NCBI GenBank assembly: GCA_023461035.1
Contig: JAEWOD010000042.1
Coordinates: 1-64,000 of the forward strand
Length of the DNA: 64,000 nucleotides
DNA from: Bacteroidota bacterium
Lineage (GTDB): Bacteria; Bacteroidota; Bacteroidia; Flavobacteriales; Weeksellaceae
Direction of reading: 5' to 3'
The position numbers were made by a program, and so were the translations under genes. Under the pieces are notes generated by a model. The model made no database searches. It saw nothing but the letters and a program-made list of their open reading frames with translations, and was not told the origin of the DNA. Shown one piece after another: positions 51,612 through 60,883 of this stretch (positions are counted from its first letter, which is position 1; every line of letters begins with the position of its first letter).

Positions 51612-52571
51612 TTAATTCGCCAGATTATACGCTTCCTCTATAAATTTCACCAAACGAACTGCATGAACGCCATCCAAGGCAGAATCTCGGTTTTCTGCTA
51701 ATGCATCACGGATTTCGGCAATGGCTACCGGATGAAAATTCTTGACTTCGGTCGACATATTTTTAGAACAAACCACGTTCTTTAAATTGCTGTATTTCAA
51801 TTCGTTTAAATATTGATCCCCGATTTCGATGGTTCCTTTCTCGGCGATGATGACGATTCCACTTTTGTAATTTTTCTCAAAAGTGGATGTGGTGAAAATC
51901 ATGCTCCCGACGGCTTCATTGGCTTTAAAATCCAGTTTTCCGCTGTCTGCAAATTCTGTAATTCCCTGATGATTAAAATTATAAAATGCTGAATTTGTGC
52001 ATTTTGTATCTTTAAACCAATAATTCAAAACATCCACAAAATGTGAAAATTGCGTAAACAAAACCCCGCCGTCCATCAAGTTGGTTCCATGCCATTCGCG
52101 GGTCATATAATAATTTTTATTGCGGTTCCAATAACAATTGATGTTGACCATATAAATTTCGCCCAAAGAATTATTCTCCAAAAGGGCCTTCACATAACTA
52201 ACCGGCGGTGAAAACCTTAATTGCATCGAAGAAAAAACCCGTCGGTTGTACTTTTCGGCAGCTTGAAGGATTTCATTTGCATGCTCGATGGTTAGTGCAA
52301 TCGGTTTTTCGATTAAAACATGCTTTCCCGCTTTCATGCAACGGATCGCATGATCCCGATGAAGACCGTTTGGGGTAGCAATGACTACCAAATCCGTTTC
52401 CTTATCCTCAGTCAAAAAACTTTCCAGCGTTTTATAAATCGGAACCGGCGATTCCTCATCTTCGTAATTGATATCTATGATGGAAACCAGCTCTGCGCCT
52501 TCGGTTTCGTCTATTGCATTTTTATGAACCCGGCCTATGTGGCCAAATCCCAGAAGGGAAATTTTTAACAT
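51612..52571 (-). CDS. Gfo/Idh/MocA family oxidoreductase (sugar dehydrogenase)
   Basis: This 319-residue NAD(P)-dependent enzyme starts with the Rossmann motif KISLLGFGHIGRVHKNAI, followed by VVIATPNGLHRDHAIRCMKAGKHVLIEKPIAL, whose EKP motif is diagnostic. The catalytic region carries YWNRNKNYYMTREWHGTNLMDGG. WbpB/WlbA-type oxidases of UDP-sugars in polysaccharide synthesis show similar features; the Flavobacteriia form is usually near capsule genes. The only sugar-activation gene here is manC at 59804. The substrate is not certain. Divergent from the MMPL fusion gene. Confidence 0.9.
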   Translation of the reverse strand: MLKISLLGFGHIGRVHKNAIDETEGAELVSIIDINYEDEESPVPIYKTLESFLTEDKETDLVVIATPNGLHRDHAIRCMKAGKHVLIEKPIALTIEHANEILQAAEKYNRRVFSSMQLRFSPPVSYVKALLENNSLGEIYMVNINCYWNRNKNYYMTREWHGTNLMDGGVLFTQFSHFVDVLNYWFKDTKCTNSAFYNFNHQGITEFADSGKLDFKANEAVGSMIFTTSTFEKNYKSGIVIIAEKGTIEIGDQYLNELKYSNLKNVVCSKNMSTEVKNFHPVAIAEIRDALAENRDSALDGVHAVRLVKFIEEAYNLAN

Positions 52572-52650
52572 TCTTTTATTTTCTAATAGGCTTTAAAAGA
52601 TTTCAGGTTTTCATCATCAAACAACTCCTTTATCTGCCGTTGCAAATTTA

Positions 52651-52658
52651 TATATTTG
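52651..52658 (+). promoter_or_regulatory. -7 promoter element of the lipid operon
   Basis: TATATTTG matches TAnnTTTG exactly. It overlaps the TTG at 52656, so the longest frame would start upstream of the transcript; this favours TTG 52683, which is preceded by AAAGAAG. Confidence 0.6.
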
Positions 52659-52682
52659 TTTCTTAATCGGATAAAAGAAGTT

Positions 52683-55600
52683 TTGGTTCAATTATTTATT
52701 TCTGCTTACCACAATTTTAAAGAACGGAAAGTTTTATTTTTTTGTTCCATCATTTTTTTATTGATGCTGCTTGGATACTGGGCTTCGCGAATTTCATTTG
52801 AGGAAGATATTTCCAAATTAATTCCTTCGGGAGAGGATTCCGAAACTATCCAACGGGTTTTGAAAAACATGAGTTATGCCGACAAAATCATTGTCAATAT
52901 TTCTTCCGAATCAATTGATAATCAAGCCAATTTACAGGCGTATACCGATAGTTTAACGTCGGAACTTTCAGAAAATCCATCAATCGGAAATCTCCAAGCA
53001 CGGTTTGAGGATGATAAAATGGTTGAATTGATAGATTTTGTTTCTACGCATCTTCCTTTCTATCTGGACGAACAGGATTATGCTCAAATCGATTCTCTTC
53101 TCGCACCGCAAAATGTTTCCGGAAAACTGGACGAAGTCTATCATTCCATTGTTTCTCCATCCGGAATGATTACTACCCAAATGTTACGTTCAGATCCGTT
53201 TGGAATGGATTTTATGGCTTTAAAAAAATTCCAACAACTGCAATCCGGCGAGAATTTTTCTGTAGAAAATGGTTATTTACAACATAAAAACGGAAAAAAT
53301 ATTTTTGTTTTTATCACGCCAAAAGCCGGAGCCAATGAAACTTCGCACAATGAAAAATTAGTAAGCGACCTCCACAATTCGGTTCAAAAACTAAATGCCA
53401 AATTCAAAAATGCCAACGTTAAAGCGGAATATTTTGGAGCAACTCCGGTTTCCGTCGCCAACGCCAAACGCATCAAAAATGACATCGTCCTCACGCTGAG
53501 CATTTCAGTGGTATTGCTTTTTGCTTTGTTTATTTATTTTTACCGAAAACCCTATATCCCGCTGATCATCATCGTTCCGGCAATATTCGGGAGTTTGCTC
53601 GGCATGGCTGTTTTATATTTTTTAAAGGGAACTATTTCGGCCATTTCAATTGGAATTGGATCAGTGCTTTTAGGGTTGACGTTAGATTATTCGCTGCATA
53701 TTTTGAGTCATTACCGCAGCACGGGAGACGTTTCAAAATTGTTTAAAAGCACGGTAAAGCCTTTGCTTATTTGTGCGGTTTTTACTGCCGCCGATTTTTT
53801 GGTTTTGTTGTTTTTAAAATCTGATGTTTTAAAAGATCTGGGCGTTTTTGCAGCGGTCAGCGTTTTGGGTGCTGCCATCTTTGCATTGTTGTTTGTTCCG
53901 CAGGTTTATTCGCCCAAAAATTCATTGCAAGTAAATCAAAATACGTTCATCGACAAATTGGCTTCTTATGATTTCGACCGAAATAAATTCTTACTCGGTT
54001 TTTCGGTTTTGCTCATCCTGATCAGCTTGTTTACTTATCAAAATGTCGGTTTTGAAAACGATCTGAACAAACTGAATTATATGCCAAATGATTTACAAAA
54101 AGCTGAAACTGAATTAGATAAACTAAATGATTATTCATCAAAATCCATATACATTGCTTCTTACGGTGTCGACTTTGAAGAAGCTTTGCACGCCAATTCT
54201 CAATTGTTTCACCAATTAAAACAGGCTGAAAGCCAAGATGAAATTCTTTCTTTTGCTTCGATTGGCGGAATTCTTCTTTCCGAAAAAGAACAGTCTGAAA
54301 AAATAATGCGCTGGAACCAATTCTGGACAGAAGAAAGAAAAGAAAATTTAGAAAAACAATTGATTTCCGAAGGCCGGAAATATGGTTTTAAAGAAAATAC
54401 TTTTGCTCCGTTTTATGCCAGATTAAATGAAGAATTTTCAACGGAAAAACTGGAAAAAAATGAGGTTTTAAAAGATTTGTTTTTAAACGAATTTATCAAA
54501 TCTGAAGAAGGTTTGGTAACGATAACCTCTTCGCTGAAAACCGACAATCCCAATCTGGAAAATGTTTTGAAGAAATTTTCTTCAGAAAAAAATACGTTGG
54601 TCATCGATCGCAAACAGCTTTCAGAGACCTTTTTATCCAATTTGGAAGCAGATTTTGATAAGTTGTTTTTCATTTCGTCTATCGTCATTTTCATCATTTT
54701 GTTTTTGTTTTTCGGTTCGCTCGAACTGACGCTCATCACCAACATCCCGATTTTTGCCGGATGGCTTGTAACGCTTGGTATGATGGGTCTTTTCGATTTG
54801 AATTTCAACGCTTTCAACATCATCATCACAACGCTGATTTTCGGGCTGGGCGTGGATTATTCTATTTTTGTAACGCGCGGATTGATCGAGAAATACACCT
54901 ACGGAAAGGATGAAATGCCGGCTTTCAAATCGGGGATTCTGATGTCTGCGCTGGCGACCATTTTATGTTTCGGAGTTTTGGTTTTTGCCAAACATCCGGC
55001 GATTTATTCGATTTCCTGGATCCCGATCATCGGGCTAACTGTTGTGGTTTTGATGTCATTTACCATTCAGCCGTGGCTTTTCCGTTTTTACATCCAAAAA
55101 CCCCAAGACAAAGGCAATACGCCCAGAACCATCCTTAACGTGATTTATACGTTTTTTACATTTGGATATTTCTTTGTTGCCGGATTTATTTTAAATCTTC
55201 TGGCCCAAATATTTCTGCCGGTTATTCCCGTCAGCAAAAAGAAGAAATTTGGTGTTTTTCATTCGGTGATGCAAAAATATTTTTGGTTATTGATGTACGG
55301 GACGCCGTTTATTCCCATTCGAACCATCGGAAAGGAAAATCTGGATTTTAAAACTCCGAAAATCATCATTTCCAATCATACTTCACAATTGGATACACCT
55401 ACGATGGGGATGTTGCATAATCGGTTGATTTTCATGGTTAACAACCGTGTTTTACAATCCAAATTCTTTGGAAAAGCCATTAAAATGGCCGGATTTTATT
55501 CTTCTTCTGACAACTACGAAGAAGGCATTCCACAATTGGAAGAAAAAATAAAACAGGGGTATTCTGTTATTGTATTTCCTGAAGGAACACGCTCCCGAAC

Positions 55601-56318
55601 CTCTTCCATCCAGCGTTTTCATAAGGGTGCTTTTTATCTTTCGGAGAAATTAAATCTGGATATTCAACCGGTTTTGGTACGTGGAAATGCGGATCGATTA
55701 CCAAAAAGTGACAATATCCTTAAATCAGGAAAATTAACCTTGGAATTTTTGCCTGAAATCCGGCACGATGATGATTCCTGGGGAAAAAATTATACGGAAC
55801 GCGCCAAAAATATAAGCCGATATTTCAAAGAGAAATTCATAGAGCTGAAACGAAAAGACGAGGATGAAAATTATTTTCGGAACAAATTGAATTTCAATTA
55901 TATATACAAACCAAAACACATCCAAAAAGAGTTCAAATCGGACTTTGAAACAAATAAAAAATTGTACCATAAAATCCTTTCCGTTCTTCCTGTCAAAGCC
56001 CGGATTTTGCATTTGGGATGCGGGTATGGCGTTTTGGATTTTCTGTTGGTTTATGATTCGGCATTTCGGGTGGTTGAGGCCTGGGATGAAGATGGGGAAA
56101 AGATACAAATTGCTCAGAATACATTTACAGTCAATCGTTTTCCGGTGAGGTTTCATTCTCAATTTCCCGAATTGATCAACGTCGGAGATTTTGTAATTCT
56201 TCAGAATGAAAAGGAAAAAGACCGATTTGAAAATTTGGTTAATTTAGACGAATGGGAAATCTTTTTTTCCGAGAATGATTTGATGATTTTTAAAAACAAA
56301 AATGCAGGAAGAATTTGA
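52683..56318 (+). CDS. Trifunctional MMPL transporter / PlsC acyltransferase / SAM methyltransferase fusion
   Basis: This protein of about 1211 residues has three parts. Residues 1-790 form an MMPL/RND-type exporter with two sets of membrane helices (e.g. IVLTLSISVVLLFALFIYFY and a second set with IFIILFLFFGSLELTLIT) and two periplasmic loops. About 870-1090 is a PlsC acyltransferase with the HX4D motif in ISNHTSQLD and VIVFPEGTRSR. About 1090-1211 is a methyltransferase-like Rossmann domain with ILHLGCGYGVLDFLL. Probably it makes and exports a modified acyl lipid. No ATG is usable; TTG 52683 is chosen because the -7 element covers the alternative TTG at 52656. Its stop lies inside an 18-base repeat shared with the oxidoreductase gene. 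Confidence 0.88.
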   Translation: MVQLFISAYHNFKERKVLFFCSIIFLLMLLGYWASRISFEEDISKLIPSGEDSETIQRVLKNMSYADKIIVNISSESIDNQANLQAYTDSLTSELSENPSIGNLQARFEDDKMVELIDFVSTHLPFYLDEQDYAQIDSLLAPQNVSGKLDEVYHSIVSPSGMITTQMLRSDPFGMDFMALKKFQQLQSGENFSVENGYLQHKNGKNIFVFITPKAGANETSHNEKLVSDLHNSVQKLNAKFKNANVKAEYFGATPVSVANAKRIKNDIVLTLSISVVLLFALFIYFYRKPYIPLIIIVPAIFGSLLGMAVLYFLKGTISAISIGIGSVLLGLTLDYSLHILSHYRSTGDVSKLFKSTVKPLLICAVFTAADFLVLLFLKSDVLKDLGVFAAVSVLGAAIFALLFVPQVYSPKNSLQVNQNTFIDKLASYDFDRNKFLLGFSVLLILISLFTYQNVGFENDLNKLNYMPNDLQKAETELDKLNDYSSKSIYIASYGVDFEEALHANSQLFHQLKQAESQDEILSFASIGGILLSEKEQSEKIMRWNQFWTEERKENLEKQLISEGRKYGFKENTFAPFYARLNEEFSTEKLEKNEVLKDLFLNEFIKSEEGLVTITSSLKTDNPNLENVLKKFSSEKNTLVIDRKQLSETFLSNLEADFDKLFFISSIVIFIILFLFFGSLELTLITNIPIFAGWLVTLGMMGLFDLNFNAFNIIITTLIFGLGVDYSIFVTRGLIEKYTYGKDEMPAFKSGILMSALATILCFGVLVFAKHPAIYSISWIPIIGLTVVVLMSFTIQPWLFRFYIQKPQDKGNTPRTILNVIYTFFTFGYFFVAGFILNLLAQIFLPVIPVSKKKKFGVFHSVMQKYFWLLMYGTPFIPIRTIGKENLDFKTPKIIISNHTSQLDTPTMGMLHNRLIFMVNNRVLQSKFFGKAIKMAGFYSSSDNYEEGIPQLEEKIKQGYSVIVFPEGTRSRTSSIQRFHKGAFYLSEKLNLDIQPVLVRGNADRLPKSDNILKSGKLTLEFLPEIRHDDDSWGKNYTERAKNISRYFKEKFIELKRKDEDENYFRNKLNFNYIYKPKHIQKEFKSDFETNKKLYHKILSVLPVKARILHLGCGYGVLDFLLVYDSAFRVVEAWDEDGEKIQIAQNTFTVNRFPVRFHSQFPELINVGDFVILQNEKEKDRFENLVNLDEWEIFFSENDLMIFKNKNAGRI

Positions 56319-56319
56319 A
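56302..56319 (+). repeat. 18-bp direct repeat, left copy (cassette boundary)
   Basis: atgcaggaagaatttgaa holds the end of the MMPL fusion gene, including its TGA stop, and recurs perfectly at 57389-57406 as the first six codons of the oxidoreductase. Flanking bases differ on each side. Confidence 0.92.
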
Positions 56320-57388
56320 TTTCTTATTTTTACATTCAATCGAAGTGTTCAAAATGTCGGAAAACATAAATACACACCAAACTGAGTTGTATCAATATTC
56401 AAAGTATTTGATACTAAATGCCCGTAAAAAAATCTTTCAAACCGCTAATTTTACGATGGTAGAAACCTATTGGCACATCGGGCAAAAAATTATAGAGGAG
56501 CAAGGAGGAAAGGAAAAAGCCAAATATGGTGATGAACTCATTCAGATTTTATCGGATCGATTAACAACTGAGTTTGGCAATGGATTTACTACTCGGAATC
56601 TGCGTGCAATGCGTCAATTTCATTTACTATTTCCAAATTGGCACGCACTGCGTGCCGAATTGAGTTGGACACATTACCGGTCACTTATTCGGGTAGAAAA
56701 TCCAAAAGCAAGGGAGCTTTATATGAACGAAGCTGCTGACAACGCTTGGAGCACAAGAATTTTGGACGAACAAGTAGATAAGCATTATTACGAACGGCTA
56801 ATTTCTACCCACAAAGAAACATTAAACGAGCTAAATGCCGAAAACCGGAAAGAACTTGTTCTAAATCCGCAGGATTATATTCTGAAAGATCCGCTTGTTT
56901 TGGATTTCTATGAATTAAAACAAAATCAAAAATACAGCGAAACGCAAGTTGAACAGGCAATTATTGATAATTTGCAAACTTTCTTATTGGAGTCGGGCAA
57001 AGGCTTTTCATTTGTAGCAAGACAACAACGAGTCAATACGGAATTTTCACATTATTACATTGATTTGGTGTTTTACAATTACATTCTCAAATGTTTTGTT
57101 TTGGTGGATTTAAAAATCGGTAAACTGACGCATCAGGACATCGGGCAAATGGATATGTATGTAAGAATGTACGACGAAATAAAACGAACGCAAGGCGATA
57201 ACCCTACCATCGGAATTATACTTTGCGAGGAAAAAGACCATGCCGAAGTCCGCTTTTCGATTTTAAATGATAATCAAAAATTACTGGCGGCCAAATACAA
57301 ACTTTACATTCCGACAGAAGAAGAATTAATACAAGAAATTTCGCAAATTCGTTCACAAATGAATTTGGAAAATTAATTCCGTTTCACC
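56320..57388. mobile_element. Putative 1.07-kb DUF1016 cassette inserted in the lipid operon
   Basis: The DNA between the two perfect 18-bp repeats contains only the DUF1016 gene and short flanks. Removing it together with one repeat copy restores an operon in which the MMPL fusion gene and the oxidoreductase gene overlap by 17 bases, the tight spacing seen in such operons. No terminal inverted repeats or transposase are seen, so the insertion mechanism is unknown. The mobility claim is inference. Confidence 0.55.
56354..57376 (+). CDS. DUF1016 / YhcG-type PDDEXK nuclease
   Basis: This 340-residue protein has an N-terminal DUF1016 winged-helix part (YQYSKYLILNARKKIFQTANFTMVETYWHIGQKIIEEQ, then FTTRNLRAMRQFHLLFPNW) and a C-terminal nuclease domain. 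The PDDEXK core is seen in SHYYIDLVFYNYILKCFVLVDLKIGK: Asp, then Asp-x-Lys in VDLKIG, plus a downstream GQMDMYV. The family is often linked to restriction-modification genes or found as single-gene inserts, and its role is not settled. ATG at 56354 is chosen; a TTG at 56315 lies in the direct repeat. It has no methylase or helicase neighbour here. Confidence 0.9.
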   Translation: MSENINTHQTELYQYSKYLILNARKKIFQTANFTMVETYWHIGQKIIEEQGGKEKAKYGDELIQILSDRLTTEFGNGFTTRNLRAMRQFHLLFPNWHALRAELSWTHYRSLIRVENPKARELYMNEAADNAWSTRILDEQVDKHYYERLISTHKETLNELNAENRKELVLNPQDYILKDPLVLDFYELKQNQKYSETQVEQAIIDNLQTFLLESGKGFSFVARQQRVNTEFSHYYIDLVFYNYILKCFVLVDLKIGKLTHQDIGQMDMYVRMYDEIKRTQGDNPTIGIILCEEKDHAEVRFSILNDNQKLLAAKYKLYIPTEEELIQEISQIRSQMNLEN

Positions 57389-57406
57389 ATGCAGGAAGAA
57401 TTTGAA
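57389..57406 (+). repeat. 18-bp direct repeat, right copy (cassette boundary)
   Basis: Second copy of atgcaggaagaatttgaa, forming the start codon and next five codons (MQEEFE) of the oxidoreductase. See 56302-56319. Confidence 0.92.
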
Positions 57407-58930
57407 ATCATCATCATAGGAAGTGGTTTGGGCGGATTGGTTTGCGCCAATATTTTGGCGCGTGAAGGACTGAGCGTGTTGGTATTGGAAAAAAATCAAC
57501 AATTCGGAGGAAATCTTCAGACTTTTTCCCGCGACAAAATCATTTTTGACACGGGTGTTCACTACATTGGTGGTCTTTTACAGGGACAAAACCTCCATAA
57601 ATATTTTCATTATCTCGGTATCGCAGACAAACTTAAAATCCAAAGGATGGATGAGGACGGATACGATATGGTGACCTTTGATGGGGACCCGAACGAATAT
57701 CCGTTTGCGCAAGGTTCCGACAATTTCGTCCAACAACTCATCCGCTTTTTCCCGGAAGAAAAATCTGCCATCCAAAGCTATGTTGAAAAAATGAAGTTGG
57801 TCTGCGAGAGTTTTCCGCTTTATAAGGTGGAGATGGATGAAAATCCGGTTTCCAATCAGGATTTGATGTCGCTAAAAGCAAGTGAAGTCATCCATGATTT
57901 AACCGATAATCCCAAATTAAGAGCCGTTTTGGCGGGAACCAATTTTCTCTATGCCGGCGTACAAAATAAAACACCTTTTTATGTGCATTCCTTGTCGATT
58001 AATTCCTACATAGAAAGTGCATGGAGATGCGTAAACGGGGGAAGTCAGATTTCAAAATTATTGATCAAAGAAATTAGAAATTTAGGAGGTAAAGTGCTGA
58101 AACACAAAAAAATAATTTCTATTTCGGTCAATGATTCAGGAGAAGTGGATTTTGTGAAAACAGGGGACGGATCTACTTACAGAGGAAAACGTTTTATTTC
58201 CAATATCGATCCCAAGAAGACCTTAAGTTTAATTGAGAATTATCCGCTTCGAAAGTCCTATCTGAAACGAATTTATGAGTCGGAAGACACGATTTCCTCG
58301 TTTAGCTTGTATATCACGCTCAAACCCGATTGTTTTCCCTACGTGAAACATAATTATTACCATTTCAAAAATGAAGAAACCGTTTGGTCAAGCATCCATT
58401 ACGATGAGAAAGACTGGCCGGAAAGTTATATGATTTCGTTCAGTGCAAAGTCTGAAAACAACGGATTTTCTGATGGAATTAGTGTATTGACTTATATGCG
58501 GTATGAAGAAGTAGAAAAATGGAAAACAACTTTCAATACGGTTGCAGAAAAGGATGAACGCGGAGCAGAATATGAAAAATTCAAAGCGGAAAAAACCGAA
58601 ATACTATTAAAAGAGCTGGAAAAAAAGTTCCCGGATATACGGAAATGTATCCAATCAACCTACGTTGCAACTCCTCTGACTTATCGTGATTACATCGGGA
58701 GTTCCACCGGTTGTATGTACGGTTTTGCAAAAGATGCCGACTTCCCGCTGAAAAACTATCTGCCGCCGCGCACCAAAATCCCCAACCTTTTCCTCACCGG
58801 ACAGTGCATCAGTATGCATGGCATTTTGGGAGTGACGATTGGGGCGGTTTTGACTTGTTCGGAGTTAATCGGCAGAAAACATTTAGTAGATAAAATCAAT
58901 TCAAACTATAAATTTGGTAGAAATAATTAA
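57389..58930 (+). CDS. CrtI/RetSat-like NAD(P)/FAD-dependent oxidoreductase
   Basis: This 513-residue flavoprotein has the dinucleotide-binding motif FEIIIIGSGLGGLVCANILAREGLSVLVLEKNQQFGGN, followed by DTGVHYIGGL, and a C-terminal FLTGQCISMHGILGVTIGAVLTC, both typical of phytoene-desaturase-like and retinol 13,14-reductase-like enzymes. It would oxidise or saturate a double bond in a long hydrophobic chain. With the MMPL/PlsC/methyltransferase gene upstream and the cupin gene 5 bases downstream, it probably acts on the same lipid or pigment. No carotenoid or flexirubin synthase genes are within the window. Confidence 0.9.
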   Translation: MQEEFEIIIIGSGLGGLVCANILAREGLSVLVLEKNQQFGGNLQTFSRDKIIFDTGVHYIGGLLQGQNLHKYFHYLGIADKLKIQRMDEDGYDMVTFDGDPNEYPFAQGSDNFVQQLIRFFPEEKSAIQSYVEKMKLVCESFPLYKVEMDENPVSNQDLMSLKASEVIHDLTDNPKLRAVLAGTNFLYAGVQNKTPFYVHSLSINSYIESAWRCVNGGSQISKLLIKEIRNLGGKVLKHKKIISISVNDSGEVDFVKTGDGSTYRGKRFISNIDPKKTLSLIENYPLRKSYLKRIYESEDTISSFSLYITLKPDCFPYVKHNYYHFKNEETVWSSIHYDEKDWPESYMISFSAKSENNGFSDGISVLTYMRYEEVEKWKTTFNTVAEKDERGAEYEKFKAEKTEILLKELEKKFPDIRKCIQSTYVATPLTYRDYIGSSTGCMYGFAKDADFPLKNYLPPRTKIPNLFLTGQCISMHGILGVTIGAVLTCSELIGRKHLVDKINSNYKFGRNN

Positions 58931-58935
58931 TTTTG

Positions 58936-59811
58936 ATGGCTATGGGAAAATTCAATTTAGCTCCGGTCGACCGCGTTAAGGGGATTTCCAAAGAGGAGTT
59001 TGTAAAAAATTATTTGAAAAAGAAAAGACCCGTTCTGATAGAGGGTTTGACCAATTCCTGGAATGACAAATGGCGTTTTGATTACATCAAAGAAATTGCC
59101 GGCGAACAAGTGGTTCCGCTTTACAACAACGAACCGACGAAAGGCAATAAAAGTTCCTATGAACCGGTTACGCATATGAAAATGAGCGAATACATCGAAA
59201 AACTCCAAAACAACGAACCGACGGACTTAAGGATTTTCTTTTATATGGTCAAGGACAATTTGCCCCAACTGGAAAAGGATTTTGAATATCCTGACATCGG
59301 GATGAATTATTTTAAACGGATTCCGGCTCTGTTTTTTGGTGGCAGCAAAGCCAATACGTTTATGCACTACGATATAGATCTGGGCGACAACCTGCATATT
59401 CATTTCGAAGGCCACAAACGCGTGTTATTATTTGGCCCTGAACAAAATACAAATCTTTATAAAGTTCCTATGTCGATTTGTAACATCGAAAGCATCGACA
59501 TGAGCAATCCCGACTTTGAGAAATATCCGGCGTTACAACATGCACAAGGTTTCGAAGCGCATATGCACCACGGCGACGCACTTTATATTCCGGGCGAATG
59601 GTGGCATTATATTTCCTATGTAAACGGCGGATTTTCTATGTCACTCCGTGCATTACCACAAGATCCGAGACGGTTTCTGGGTATGATGTATAACATCTTT
59701 TTCATGCGGCATCTGGATTATTATATCCGCAAATTCAGAGGTCAAAAATGGATTGATTTCAAAGAAAAATGGGCGTACCGAAAAGCACACCGTAAATTAG
59801 GAATCAAGTAA
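58936..59811 (+). CDS. JmjC-type cupin, putative Fe(II)/2-oxoglutarate oxygenase
   Basis: This 291-residue protein has a JmjC-like cupin fold: an N-terminal RPVLIEGLTNSWNDKWRFDYI, a metal-binding pair in NTFMHYDIDLGDN (His and Asp), HIHFEGHKRVLLFGP, and a second His in EWWHYISYVNGGFSMSLRAL. The HxD...H set is that of Fe(II)/2-oxoglutarate hydroxylases. The first ATGs at 58936 and 58942 are both plausible; the longer TTG frame is not needed. It overlaps the convergent manC end by 8 bases. Role in the lipid operon is inferred from position. Confidence 0.88.
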   Translation: MAMGKFNLAPVDRVKGISKEEFVKNYLKKKRPVLIEGLTNSWNDKWRFDYIKEIAGEQVVPLYNNEPTKGNKSSYEPVTHMKMSEYIEKLQNNEPTDLRIFFYMVKDNLPQLEKDFEYPDIGMNYFKRIPALFFGGSKANTFMHYDIDLGDNLHIHFEGHKRVLLFGPEQNTNLYKVPMSICNIESIDMSNPDFEKYPALQHAQGFEAHMHHGDALYIPGEWWHYISYVNGGFSMSLRALPQDPRRFLGMMYNIFFMRHLDYYIRKFRGQKWIDFKEKWAYRKAHRKLGIK

Positions 59812-60883
59812 ATTTTTCTCCTTTATTGAGTTTCAAATCACTTACAAATGCTTTGATTGCCTGGTCTTTATCTTTCGGACAAATCAAAAGTGCTCTGCGC
59901 GTGTTGACCACGATAAAATCCTCTAAACCATCCACGATTATGGCTTTGCTTTGAGAGGTATAAATTAATGAATCTTTGGTGTTATAAGTCAAAATATGCT
60001 TCCCGTGTTTGACATTATTTCCACCATTTTTTGGTGAAATTTCATAAAGAGATTTCCAGGTTCCCAAATCCGACCAACCAAAAGAAGAAGGAATCACATA
60101 GACGTTGTCCGCTTTTTCCAGAATTCCGTTGTCGATGGAAATCATCTGAACGGTCGAATAAATTTCCTTGATTTCTTTTTTTCCCTTTTCAGAATTTATC
60201 GGATTTTTGATTTTCTGAAAAGATTCAAACATTTCCGGAAGATGTTTCTGAAACGAATTCAAAATTGTGCTTGCTTTCCACACAAAAATTCCCGCATTCC
60301 ATAGAAAATCGCCCGATTTGAATAAGACTTCTGCCAATTCCTCTCCGGGTTTTTCTGTAAAAGTTTTGACTTTTTTGATGTCCGATTTTTTGTTGTCTAT
60401 AAATTGTATGTATCCATATCCTGTATCAGGACGCGTAGGTTGAATCCCAAGTGTAATCAGTTCTTCCTTTTCTTCAGACTCCTGCAAAGCTGTTTTTAGC
60501 TTTTCTATGAAAATATCTTCTTGTAAAATTACGTGATCTGAAGGAGCGACTACGATGTTTGCTTCAGGATTTAGTTCATGAATTAATTTGGCAGCATAGA
60601 GATTACAAGGCGCTGTATTCATCGCCATTGGCTCTGCAATTACTTGGTTTTTATTAATTTCGGGTAATTGTTGAAGGGTAAGATCGACATATTCGCCCAG
60701 CGTGACTATGTAAATTTGGTCTGCAGGAATAAGTTTTTTCATCCTGTCAAACGTACTTTGCAAAAACGTACGACCTGTTCCTAAAATATCGTGAAATTGT
60801 TTTGGAAATTCAGAAGTACTTAAAGGCCAAAACCTTGACCCGACTCCTCCCGCCATGATGACTCCAAAGTAATTTTTGTTCAT
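59804..60883 (-). CDS. manC: Mannose-1-phosphate guanylyltransferase
   Basis: This 359-residue enzyme makes GDP-mannose from GTP and mannose-1-phosphate. The N-terminal signature FGVIMAGGVGSRFWPLSTSEFPKQF is complete; VVAPSDHVIL, GYGYIQFI, KVKTFTEKPGEEL and LWNAGIFVWKAS follow as in this family. It lacks the C-terminal isomerase domain of bifunctional 470-residue ManC proteins. Located on the minus strand, it has an ATGA overlap with the upstream SprT gene. GDP-mannose would feed surface polysaccharide. Confidence 0.95.
   Translation of the reverse strand: MNKNYFGVIMAGGVGSRFWPLSTSEFPKQFHDILGTGRTFLQSTFDRMKKLIPADQIYIVTLGEYVDLTLQQLPEINKNQVIAEPMAMNTAPCNLYAAKLIHELNPEANIVVAPSDHVILQEDIFIEKLKTALQESEEKEELITLGIQPTRPDTGYGYIQFIDNKKSDIKKVKTFTEKPGEELAEVLFKSGDFLWNAGIFVWKASTILNSFQKHLPEMFESFQKIKNPINSEKGKKEIKEIYSTVQMISIDNGILEKADNVYVIPSSFGWSDLGTWKSLYEISPKNGGNNVKHGKHILTYNTKDSLIYTSQSKAIIVDGLEDFIVVNTRRALLICPKDKDQAIKAFVSDLKLNKGEKFT

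Noticed and set aside
56354..57376. Restriction-modification locus
   Set aside because: DUF1016 has a PDDEXK domain but there is no methyltransferase, specificity or helicase subunit beside it; the adjacent methyltransferase-like domain is part of the MMPL fusion.
52683..59811. Flexirubin or aryl-polyene biosynthesis cluster
   Set aside because: MMPL exporter, acyltransferase and oxidoreductase fit, but no ketosynthase, acyl carrier protein, ammonia lyase or dialkylresorcinol genes are present.
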